Source: Candidatus Mesenet endosymbiont of Agriotes lineatus (GTDB lineage Bacteria; Pseudomonadota; Alphaproteobacteria; Rickettsiales; Anaplasmataceae). From it: DNA of 64,000 bases. The notes beneath the pieces were generated by a model. That model saw only the letters and a program-made list of their open reading frames with translations, was not told the origin of the DNA and made no database searches. Positions 29,953-38,153 of this stretch are shown here, piece after piece; position 1 is the first letter of the stretch; each line of letters opens with the position of its first letter. The stretch lies in contig NZ_OZ026454.1 of assembly GCF_964019585.1 (NCBI RefSeq), positions 372,001 through 436,000 on the forward strand, read 5' to 3'. Position numbers and translations under genes: made by a program.

Positions 29953-30959
29953 TCTCTATAAAGAAAATCATTTAAAATAGCTATAGCCACCAAAGTAGCA
30001 ATTCCCCTCTCTTTTTCTTTTGCGGGGTAATTTTTATCAGACTTTATCACAAGCGCTTCTGGATGATCTTGAAAATATAGGTTACCATGTTTGTCTTCAA
30101 TTACCTCAATAATGCCATCATCTGAAAACCCAACTATTTTATATCCAAGATGCTCTAACTTTTGTTTATTCTGATTACTAGTATTAACCACTCCACCATG
30201 AGCATCAGGGAAATAAACAGAAAACCACCCATTCTTATCTGGTTTTATAAATTTAGATGCTATTTCCCCTAACCGACTTTCTGGAACGATTTTTAGCTTA
30301 TGAAGATGCACATTTTCTTGCTGAGGATCTGGCATTGATATTAAATGTGCCTCCTGCTGTTTTGCATCTACCAGTTTATCAACACGAATTACTTCAATTC
30401 CTTTTGCATGCATCACACCTTGCAACCCACCGCAAATAGCAATAATATGAATACTTGGATTATCATCTATTATTTTTACAATTGCTTCAGTAACTAATTG
30501 ACGATTTGGTGTTGGCGGAAAAGGGTCAGAATCAAGATTATAATAATTTCCAGCTATAAATATTCTGTTAATTTTATTTTCTTCAATAAAATTTTGAACA
30601 GCTACCTTAATTTTATCTAGTTCCAACTTCTTTGCTAATAACGAGTCTTTTTTAGCTTCAGATAGTGCTTCTTTTTTTATTTTATCGAAATCTACTATTT
30701 TATTATAATCAATCAGTAAAACATTTGCTCCCATATATGTAAGCATTTCATATATATTATCAGAAAATTCCCACTCATAAGGGTAAGTTTCTTTCTCTGC
30801 CTTAAGCAAGCCAACTACTGCTTCTTTTTGATTGTTGGAAACACCCGTACTCTGATCACTAATTTCGTTTGCGTTTACAAAACTGGATATCATGAAAAAC
30901 AGTAATATGAATATTTTAATAATAAGCAATTTATGGCAACTGCTTTGCAGCTTAAACAT
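29949..30959 (-). CDS. exported C26-type (gamma-glutamyl) hydrolase, copy 2
   Basis: A 336-residue paralogue of the downstream gene. The ATG at 30959 was preferred to a TTG at 31016. It gives a signal peptide of about 30 residues (MFKLQSSCHKLLIIKIFILL, cleavage near VNA). The catalytic Cys176 lies in AICGGLQG, and His299 and Glu301 lie in FQDHPEA. The AGNYYNLDSDPFPPT loop is shared. The stop codon overlaps the start of copy 1 (ATGA type), so translation may be coupled. It arose by tandem duplication; sequence differs mainly in the signal peptide and a Gln-rich loop (200-215). Confidence 0.8.
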   Translation of the reverse strand: MFKLQSSCHKLLIIKIFILLFFMISSFVNANEISDQSTGVSNNQKEAVVGLLKAEKETYPYEWEFSDNIYEMLTYMGANVLLIDYNKIVDFDKIKKEALSEAKKDSLLAKKLELDKIKVAVQNFIEENKINRIFIAGNYYNLDSDPFPPTPNRQLVTEAIVKIIDDNPSIHIIAICGGLQGVMHAKGIEVIRVDKLVDAKQQEAHLISMPDPQQENVHLHKLKIVPESRLGEIASKFIKPDKNGWFSVYFPDAHGGVVNTSNQNKQKLEHLGYKIVGFSDDGIIEVIEDKHGNLYFQDHPEALVIKSDKNYPAKEKERGIATLVAIAILNDFLYRE

Positions 30960-31042
30960 ACAATTAATTAAAAATATAACACTATATAATATAATGTATT
31001 TTCCTATAAGAGGCAAATGTTCTTATGAAAATTTTAATAATG

Positions 31043-31115
31043 TGGCTTGAGCTGGAATCGAACCAGCGACACAAGGATTTTCAGTCCTTTGCTCTACCGA
31101 CTGAGCTATCAAGCC
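31043..31115 (-). tRNA. tRNA-Phe (GAA)
   Basis: A 73-base cloverleaf with acceptor GGCTTGA/TCAAGCC and discriminator A. The anticodon loop is CTGAAAA with anticodon GAA, between AAGGA and TCCTT, and the T arm GCTGG-TTCGATT-CCAGC is regular. CCA is not encoded. It lies between the two C26 hydrolases and coaD. Confidence 0.96.
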
Positions 31116-31184
31116 AATCTAAAAGTTCTAAACAAAAAACTTTATCATGTCTATAATAAAATTTATTACATTGTTTTAAATCTT

Positions 31185-31673
31185 ATGATGATAAAAATAG
31201 GTGTGTACCCTGGTACTTTTGATCCAATTACTTTTGGTCATACTGATATAATTAAAAGAGCATACAATTTAGTTGATAAGTTAATTATTGGTGTAGCTTG
31301 TGATGTCAAGAAAGATACAATTTTCACTGCTGATGTGCGAGCAGCAATGGTGAAAGAAGAAGTCAAATCACTCAATATAAAAGCTGAAGTGATAACATTC
31401 AATGGATTACTGATACATTTTGCTCAAAAGCAGAATGCTTCAGTGATAATTAGAGGTTTAAGGGCAATATCAGATTTTGATTATGAATTTCAAATGAGTT
31501 GGATAAATTATAAACTGTCTCCTAAAACTGAAACAATATTTTTACCTGCTGCTGAGGATACTCAATTTACCTCTTCAGGTTTTGTCAAGGAAATTGCAAG
31601 ACTCAACGGAGATATAAGTAAGTTTGTTTCAGAAAATGTGAGAAAACAACTTTTAAATTTTTATTATAAGTAA
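31185..31673 (+). CDS. coaD: phosphopantetheine adenylyltransferase
   Basis: A 162-residue nucleotidyltransferase that makes dephospho-CoA from 4'-phosphopantetheine and ATP. YPGTFDPITFGHTDII carries the TxxH-like motif, RGLRAISDFDYEFQM is the second signature, and TSSGFVKEIARLNGD closes the active site. The frame is open back into the tRNA gene, but the ATG pair at 31185/31188 is the proper start. Confidence 0.95.
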   Translation: MMIKIGVYPGTFDPITFGHTDIIKRAYNLVDKLIIGVACDVKKDTIFTADVRAAMVKEEVKSLNIKAEVITFNGLLIHFAQKQNASVIIRGLRAISDFDYEFQMSWINYKLSPKTETIFLPAAEDTQFTSSGFVKEIARLNGDISKFVSENVRKQLLNFYYK

Positions 31674-31695
31674 CTTTTATTTCAAAAAAGCATTC

Positions 31696-31723
31696 AAGCT
31701 ACTTTGGAATATCAAAGTAGCTT
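31696..31723. terminator. hairpin between coaD and convergent gene
   Basis: An 11-bp perfect stem (31696-31706 with 31713-31723) and a 6-base loop. It lies between two convergent genes and probably ends transcription from one or both sides, although the T run is poor. Confidence 0.6.
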
Positions 31724-31733
31724 ATTTAGTAGA

Positions 31734-32162
31734 TTACCTTTCGCGACTACAAACTTGCTGAACTTCTTCTATATTAATTATTTTATATTTTAACTTAATG
31801 TTTGAATTTAAACCATTTTGATTTATTTGCTCTACACGATTAGCAACTTTTCCTTTAGGTTGTTCGTTTTGTTGTTCGAAATTCTTTCTTCTATCTTTTA
31901 CTGAGACTCCTCTACATTCTGGCCCAAGAGTGATGTGAACATTTGATTCTTGACGATTAGAGCTACAAATTTTTTCATCGTGATGCTCTAATTTTAGTCT
32001 TTGAGGCTTTGGTGGTGGTGTAGGTTTTAACGACTCAATAGACTCAAGATGAAAACCTTCTGGCAACTCAAAAGATTTTTGCTTTATTATCGTTTCTTGC
32101 ATCATGTCCTGTACTGGATCAAGCGTTTTCTGGCCATGAGATTCATAATTTTTTTTAGTCAT
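31734..32162 (-). CDS. small hypothetical protein with proline motif
   Basis: A 142-residue hydrophilic protein. It has a Pro-rich stretch (SLKPTPPPKPQRLK, about residues 44-57), two Cys and no membrane segment or signal peptide. The run of prolines resembles a ligand for SH3-type domains, which would only matter if it were exported to a host; that is a guess. Its start is preceded by GGGGGAAGT. No family was recognised. Confidence 0.55.
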   Translation of the reverse strand: MTKKNYESHGQKTLDPVQDMMQETIIKQKSFELPEGFHLESIESLKPTPPPKPQRLKLEHHDEKICSSNRQESNVHITLGPECRGVSVKDRRKNFEQQNEQPKGKVANRVEQINQNGLNSNIKLKYKIINIEEVQQVCSRER

Positions 32163-32247
32163 ACTTCCCCCTATTTTAATTAAGTAGATATTAATAAAAT
32201 ATTAAAAATTACTTATAAGTCAAGAATTAAATTAAATTGAAGTAGTA

Positions 32248-33354
32248 TCAACCTACATGTACTTTATCTCCAACATTAACAAAGTAATGTCCTGAAGTGA
32301 TTAATTTTATGTCCTTAGGAATGCCGAAAATTAATATACCGTCTTGCCCTGCATCTATGATTTCTACAGGTAAAAAAGAAACAGTATTGTCATTTTCAAC
32401 AACTTTAATGCCAACAATACCTTCATCATTTAAAATCAAAGCTGAAGCAGGCACCTTGTGTGCAATTACCGTACCTACTACTAACTGAACGTCTGCTATC
32501 ATGCCTTTAGTAATAAACATTTCATGATTGTTTTTTGGAATTGTTACCTCTATCCTGCAAGTTCTAGTTACTGAACTTATTACCTTACTTACAAAACTTA
32601 CTTTTCCTTCAGTTTTGTAATCATTTGCTAAGTCTATCTTAGCAGTGTTTCCCAGTTTTATTTTTTCCACATCTCTTTCTGGTACATGTACTACAATAAT
32701 AATTTCATCAAAACTAATAATAGTAGCTATAGGCTTGCCTGCAGTTACAAAATTTCCTTTTGCAGTCATGATTTTATCAATGTAGCCAGATAAAGGTGTT
32801 AGAACAGTTGTATTTTCTAAATTTATCTGTGCTCTTTTTAAGTCAGCTTTAGCATTTTGCACAGCAGCAAAGGCTGCTTCAGCTTGAGCTTGAGATCTGT
32901 AACCTTTCTCATTTAAAGATTCAGATGCTTGATATTCAGCTTCATATTGTTTAACAAGGGCTTTAGCCCTTTCATACTGCTCTATATAATCGTACTCTTT
33001 TAATTTTAAAATAGCGTCTCCCTTGTTTATTTTACTTCCACTTAAAACATAAACATCAACAATTTCTCCACTAATTTTTGGTACAATATCTACAGATTGT
33101 TGCATATCTACTGTTCCAGTAAGAGATAAATATACCATTTCTTCTTGCGCCTTGGATTCCACCATTTTAACTTGTACTATTTCTTTAGTGTTGCTGTCTT
33201 TTTCTATTACACTATTGCTATAAAATAAACCACTACTGAACCACAGTATAGAAATGATTAGTACTGACAATGCTATTCTATATTTGAATTTTAAAAGCTT
33301 TAATCTAGTAAGTATAGCTTGCAGTTGAGCATAAAATTTAGTGTTATTGTTCAT
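32248..33354 (-). CDS. HlyD/AcrA-type efflux membrane-fusion protein
   Basis: A 368-residue periplasmic adaptor. A N-terminal membrane anchor at about residues 28-45 (IALSVLIISILWFSSGL) precedes two half biotinyl/lipoyl-like domains (VDVYVLSGSKINKGD and VLTPLSGYIDKI). An alpha-hairpin (QYERAKALVKQYEAEYQA to AKADLKRAQINLEN) lies between the halves, and beta-barrel and membrane-proximal domains follow. Such proteins bridge an RND or ABC pump to an outer-membrane channel. No pump gene adjoins it here. The ATG at 33354 is preferred to a TTG six codons upstream. Confidence 0.88.
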   Translation of the reverse strand: MNNNTKFYAQLQAILTRLKLLKFKYRIALSVLIISILWFSSGLFYSNSVIEKDSNTKEIVQVKMVESKAQEEMVYLSLTGTVDMQQSVDIVPKISGEIVDVYVLSGSKINKGDAILKLKEYDYIEQYERAKALVKQYEAEYQASESLNEKGYRSQAQAEAAFAAVQNAKADLKRAQINLENTTVLTPLSGYIDKIMTAKGNFVTAGKPIATIISFDEIIIVVHVPERDVEKIKLGNTAKIDLANDYKTEGKVSFVSKVISSVTRTCRIEVTIPKNNHEMFITKGMIADVQLVVGTVIAHKVPASALILNDEGIVGIKVVENDNTVSFLPVEIIDAGQDGILIFGIPKDIKLITSGHYFVNVGDKVHVG

Positions 33355-33621
33355 AGTGCATCTTTTAAACAATTGGCTAACTTATATTATCATAACAGTA
33401 AACTATTCTTCTAATTAAAAAACTAAACAATGTAGAAATTATTAAATAAACTTAATTATGAGGAATAAAATTAGGATATTTCGAGTAACTGAGTAGTTGT
33501 TAAACTTAAATTAGAAAAGAGCTAAAAATTAATTATTATATCAATTGTGTAAAGAAGGGATAAGTTACCATGTTACATTTATAGTATATCTTGAGCATTA
33601 AAATAGGTAAATTAATGATAG

Positions 33622-34033
33622 GTGGTGAGGAAAGGCTATATACCAAGAAAACTAGGTGCATATCTGTCAGATGGTAAAAATAGCAAATTTAATTATTTAG
33701 ATATATTAATAAACAAAAGAATAAAAAGGACAGAGATATATCTAATAATAAATGGTCCAGGGTTTAAGTTAGGTCGAGTAGAAAAGTTGCAAGATCAACT
33801 GGAAGAAGTGGGTGGAATACATGTTGTTGATTTACATAAATGTGACTGGGGTATAATAGATCAGGGACGGAAGATAGATCTATTAGCATCAAACAATACT
33901 ATAAAGATATGTATAATATGACAGATGAACAAATTTGCTATTGAATAGATACTTTTAGATTAATTGCCCTTGCTTGCATAGAGCAATTTGCAAAATACAA
34001 GGGTGGAATATACATAGATTTCGACTCTTTAGG
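33622..34033 (+). pseudogene. remnant of a DXD-type glycosyltransferase
   Basis: A 99-codon frame begins GYIPRKLG and runs to 33921. After a frameshift and a stop the reading continues as FRLIALACIEQFAKYKGGIY-IDFDS. The segment LA...Y.GGIYIDFDSLGG resembles the sugar-binding DXD region of Gly_transf_sug enzymes, which include large clostridial toxin-like transferases. It is then cut by the left end of the IS4-like element at 34034. A functional protein is not possible as it stands. 33373-33621 shows nothing recognisable. Confidence 0.45.
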
Positions 34034-34188
34034 GGGAGTATTCTCCAAACCATACGAGTGCAGATAAGGAAAGTTGGTGGAGAGAAGAAAAAAACAGGGC
34101 TCTTAAATTTATTACAAAAAATTATAATGAGAAAAATAACTAATTTATCCTCAACGAATTTTGTAATGAGAAAGCAGATGAAATATCG
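34034..34188 (+). repeat. right arm of a long inverted repeat (partner 22990-23140)
   Basis: About 150 bases here match the reverse strand of 22990-23140 almost base for base, including the tract GGTGGAGAGAAGAAAAAAAC. The pair faces inward across about 11 kb that carries surA, dnaA, purE and coaD. It comes from two copies of the IS4-like element. Confidence 0.75.
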
Positions 34189-35345
34189 ATTAAGACAGGA
34201 TTTGTAAAAAGAAAGAGGAAATTGAGCGGTTCATCATTTGTAAAAGCTATAATTTTGGGTAACATAGGAGTTAAAAACTGTAGCATAGATACAATGTGCC
34301 AGTTATTAAATGAAAAATCGGTAGTAATAGATTTTAGATTTACTGAAGAAGCAGTGGAATTTATGAAAAGGATGTATAACGAGTCTTTAACGTTATTTAA
34401 AAATACCTTGCAAATTGATTGCAAAATTTTGAAGCAATTTAGGAGCATTGGATAGTAGCTATATCACCTTACCTAACAGTATGAAAGATATGTATAAAGG
34501 TTATGTACCGCGGCTATGAAAGCAATACCAAGTCTGGAATAAAGTTACAATTAGTTTTCGACCATCTGAATCAGACAATAGACCAACTTAATTTTACATA
34601 AGGTCAGATCAGGGGTATAGGAAACATTTGAGCAATATATCAAACAATGATTTGCTAATATCTGACTTATTGTACCAATAAACAAATGGATGAAGCTTAG
34701 CAGTTATAAATCCGATACCAATATGTATGACATAGAAACAAATCAAAAAATAGAGTTATTAAAGTGTTTAGAGGATAAGTTCTTTTTAGAAAACGAGTTA
34801 GAAAAAGAAGCGAAAATTAGAGTAAGAATTATATGTCAGAAGCTAACTGAAGGACAGTCTGTGGCCAGAAGAAGGAAAGATTAGCAAATCAAAAGAATCA
34901 AAAATTGCTGGATTGGTCGATTTCATAACTAATGTTCCAGACAGTAAAATTAGCGCTATTAACAATTTACAGAGTAAGGTGGCAAATTGAGTTATTATTT
35001 AGATTGTACAAAAGCCATTTGATAAGCTAACCGGAAAGCCATGCAATATATGCTAAATTGTGCGCAATTCTTATATTTCATGGCATAGTTGGTTGCACAG
35101 AAGTGAAAAAGAATACAGAACTTAGCTTAACAAAGGCATTTATTGAATTAAAAAGAGAGAGTTGTTTTTAGCACTAAATAATAAAATTAAAGGCTTAAAG
35201 ATCTTTCTTGAAAAGCTTGCCATAACTTGGTCACAATTTTCATTAAAAGACAAGTACAGAAAAACTAGGGTATCTACCTTAACTTCTCTAAATTTGCTCA
35301 CAATCTCTTAACTTGACGCGTATGGTTCCCCAAACTGTGTCAAAA
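34034..35345 (+). mobile_element. IS4-like insertion sequence, decayed copy
   Basis: The transposase can be read in pieces across three frames. NEFCNEKADEISIKTGF begins at about 34150, then KRKLSGSSFVKAIILG, FRFTEEAVEFMKRMYNESL, YITLPN-MKDMYKGY, RSDQGYRKHLSNISN, RYKSDTNMYDI (open frame 34690-34884), ITNVPDSKI and WQIELLFRLYKSH near 35010. This order is that of IS4-type DDE transposases. Imperfect ends with ACCATACG occur at both sides. Frameshifts and stops show that it is dead. A truncated inverted copy lies at 22503-23140. Confidence 0.75.
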
Positions 35346-35451
35346 ACTCAACTGAAAATTCGGTTTGGCATAATTTATTGAATACTCTTAGTAATTACTA
35401 AGCTGTTATTTCTTTACTTTGTAATCTAAAGTCAATTAGCATTCATCAATT

Positions 35452-37401
35452 TTATATAAAATTGACTGGATCAATATCTATGGTAATTTTTACGCTAGAT
35501 GATAATCTGCAATCTTCTACCCACTTCTTCAGATTTTGTTGTATTTTTAAATCTTTTTTATTGTTTACTTTTAGCAATATTCTATATCTATATCTTCCTC
35601 TTAAAAAACTCATAAAGCTGGGAGTTGGACCAAACACCGCTAAATTGTCATTTTGAGGAATTAATTTAACTATCTTTTCTGCCGATCTCAATGCTTTTAT
35701 TTGTTCTTTATCAGTGATAATAAGTGCAATTAACCTGCTAAATGGTGGCATGTTGGCATCATATCTTGATTTAAGTTCTAATTTATAGAATAGGTTGCGC
35801 TTGTAATGTTGCATGGCTTTGATAATTGGGCTTTCTGGGTTATAAGTTTGCATTACTACCCACCCTTTTTGTTCAAACCTTCCGGATCTACCGGAAACTT
35901 GATGCAATAATTGATATGTTTTTTCTGTTGATCTTAAATCAGCGTTATCTAGCCCAAAATCGGCATCAATAATTCCCACTAAAGTTAGATTAGGAAAATT
36001 GTGTCCTTTAGCAATCATCTGCGTACCGATAATGACATTAACTTCTTTTTTTAATATCAAATCAATAATGTTATCTGCTGCTTTTTTGCTGATGTCACTG
36101 CTGATAGTTGCTATTTTAGCGTTTGGTATTAGCTTTAACACTTCTTCAGAAAGTTTTTCAATCCCTATTCCATATGAAATCAGCTGGCCTTTGCAGCTAG
36201 TACATGTTTTGGGAATAGCTAGTCTATACAAGCAGTAGTGGCATAGTAAAATATTTTGTTTTTTGTGTTCTATAAGCCAAGTAGAACAATTCGGGCAGCT
36301 TAACCTATGACCACATGCCTTGCAAAGCATGAGCTGAGAATAACCTCTACGGTTTAAAAAAAGCATTACTTGATTGCCATCTGTTAAGGTCTTTTGCATT
36401 TTTTCATAAAGCTGATGTGATATCCATTTACCTGAAGTTTTACATATACGCATATCAATAATTTCTACTAAAGGCAGCTCCGCCTTACCAAAACGTTTGG
36501 TAAGCTGCAGATGCTCATAATTACCCTCTTGAACGTTATTGATTGTCTCAAGTGAAGGGGTAGCAGAGCAAAGTACTATAGGGGTATTTTCAATTTTAGC
36601 CAAAACCACAGCCATATCTCTAGCATTATATATTACCCTTTGTTCTTGCTTAAAAGACGAGTCATGCTCTTCATCAATCACAATTAATCTTAAATTTTTG
36701 TAAGGTAAAAATAGCGCTGATCTTGTTCCCACAATAATTTGTACATTTCCATGCACTATATTAGCCCAGTTTTTCGTGCGATTCTTAGGTGTTAAATCAG
36801 AGTGCCACTCAGCTACTTGATCACATAAAAAATAACTATGAATACGTTTAATTAGTTGTGATGTTAAAGCAATTTCAGGTAAAAGAATGAGAATTTGAGC
36901 ATCTTTACTGGCTTTAAGTAACTCTATAATAACGAATAAGTATACTTCTGTTTTACCAGAGCCGGTTTCCCCATCAAGCAATACTACTTTGCTAAAATTA
37001 CTCATTATTCTATTTGCTGCAGCTTGCTGCTGAAGTGTCAAATTGCAATCCATTTTGTGAGTAATGGGTTTTTCTTCATGCTCAAAATTGTCTATTTTTT
37101 TAAAGCTACAGCTAATAACCATTTTAAGTAGCATACCTATTGGTATTAAATTATAGTTTGATACCCATTTTATAAATCGTATTAACTCTTCTCTGATGGG
37201 GGGTATTTCTAGTTTGTTAATTACGGTCTTAAGCTTATCAATATCTATTGTAGTGTTACTGCTAAGCTGCCACACTACACCTACTAAACATCTTTTACCA
37301 AATGGTACAGTAATATAACTGCCAACTGTAAGCTTAAGATCTGTAATATATGAAAAAGCCTTATTAACAGGGAGAGGCAGTAATATGTCAACTATAGTCA
37401 T
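35452..37401 (-). CDS. priA: primosomal replication protein N' (helicase PriA)
   Basis: A 649-residue superfamily 2 helicase that reloads the replisome at stalled forks. It has a short N-terminal DNA-binding domain, then GETGSGKTEV (Walker A), IVIDEEHD (DEEH box) and SATPSLE. A zinc region has eight Cys in pairs (CKACGHRLSCPNC, LLCHYC, CTSCKG), and the C-terminal helicase half has QMIAKGHNFPNLTLVG and QVSGRSGR. The protein is slightly shorter than enterobacterial PriA at the N-terminus, as usual for the group. Confidence 0.96.
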   Translation of the reverse strand: MTIVDILLPLPVNKAFSYITDLKLTVGSYITVPFGKRCLVGVVWQLSSNTTIDIDKLKTVINKLEIPPIREELIRFIKWVSNYNLIPIGMLLKMVISCSFKKIDNFEHEEKPITHKMDCNLTLQQQAAANRIMSNFSKVVLLDGETGSGKTEVYLFVIIELLKASKDAQILILLPEIALTSQLIKRIHSYFLCDQVAEWHSDLTPKNRTKNWANIVHGNVQIIVGTRSALFLPYKNLRLIVIDEEHDSSFKQEQRVIYNARDMAVVLAKIENTPIVLCSATPSLETINNVQEGNYEHLQLTKRFGKAELPLVEIIDMRICKTSGKWISHQLYEKMQKTLTDGNQVMLFLNRRGYSQLMLCKACGHRLSCPNCSTWLIEHKKQNILLCHYCLYRLAIPKTCTSCKGQLISYGIGIEKLSEEVLKLIPNAKIATISSDISKKAADNIIDLILKKEVNVIIGTQMIAKGHNFPNLTLVGIIDADFGLDNADLRSTEKTYQLLHQVSGRSGRFEQKGWVVMQTYNPESPIIKAMQHYKRNLFYKLELKSRYDANMPPFSRLIALIITDKEQIKALRSAEKIVKLIPQNDNLAVFGPTPSFMSFLRGRYRYRILLKVNNKKDLKIQQNLKKWVEDCRLSSSVKITIDIDPVNFI

Positions 37402-37518
37402 CTTCAGTTAGATCTCTTTACCTTGTAATGTTATATTCGTTTCAACAAGTTGCAAAACATTGATTTTTTATGGCTATTTAATTAGAATTGCTTATATAGC
37501 AAATAAAAAGGGGGGTGT

Positions 37519-38097
37519 ATGTTAGCCACTAGAGTTTTAACTTCAAAGAAAAAGAACCATTGGCTATTGTATAAAGAGTTTGGTGATATCTGTGATAATT
37601 TGTATGGAATTAATCATTCAAGTTTATGGTTCAGGTTTAACATGCGGTGGGTAAAAGCTATTTTGAGTTTTTTATTATGTGACATGGCTTCACAAGAACT
37701 AATGGTAAGTGCAATATTGAATCTTAGTATACGTGATTGCGACTGTAATACCCCCTTACATGTAGCAATATTAATGGAGGATCTACCTGTTATAAAGTTA
37801 TTAATGATCTGCGGTGCAAGTCTTTTTATTAAGAATAATGATGGTGAAACTCCATACCAATTAGCTTTTGAAAGAGTTTTAGTAAAAAATTTGTTTCATA
37901 ATGACTCAAATATTAACGAAAAAGTTAGAATACAAAAATTTAATTATAATATATGCAAGTTATCTGAAGTACAAGAGATAGAGTCACAAATAGGTCCGGT
38001 TGCTACTTATACAACATTGCCAAATATTGATGGCCCAGTTAGCACTTTAAAGGAAATGTGCATAGAGAAAATCTTACACTCCGTTATTAAAAGGTAA
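37519..38097 (+). CDS. ankyrin-repeat protein, short
   Basis: A 192-residue protein with a GGGGGG ribosome site before the ATG. One clear ankyrin repeat lies at residues ~75-107 (DCNTPLHVAILMEDLPVIKLLM), and a partial second begins NDGETPYQLA. The N-terminal 70 residues and the C-terminal 70 are unassigned. Ankyrin proteins of this group are often candidate host-interacting proteins. With so few repeats it may be a truncated form of a longer gene. Confidence 0.7.
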   Translation: MLATRVLTSKKKNHWLLYKEFGDICDNLYGINHSSLWFRFNMRWVKAILSFLLCDMASQELMVSAILNLSIRDCDCNTPLHVAILMEDLPVIKLLMICGASLFIKNNDGETPYQLAFERVLVKNLFHNDSNINEKVRIQKFNYNICKLSEVQEIESQIGPVATYTTLPNIDGPVSTLKEMCIEKILHSVIKR

Positions 38098-38153
38098 AAG
38101 CACTTAATTATTTCAAAGGCAGTTATTGGAAAAATAATTAATCAGATTGAGTT

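Noticed and set aside
31047-31184. N-terminal extension of coaD
   Set aside because: The extra codons run through the tRNA-Phe gene. The family start is at the ATG pair 31185/31188.
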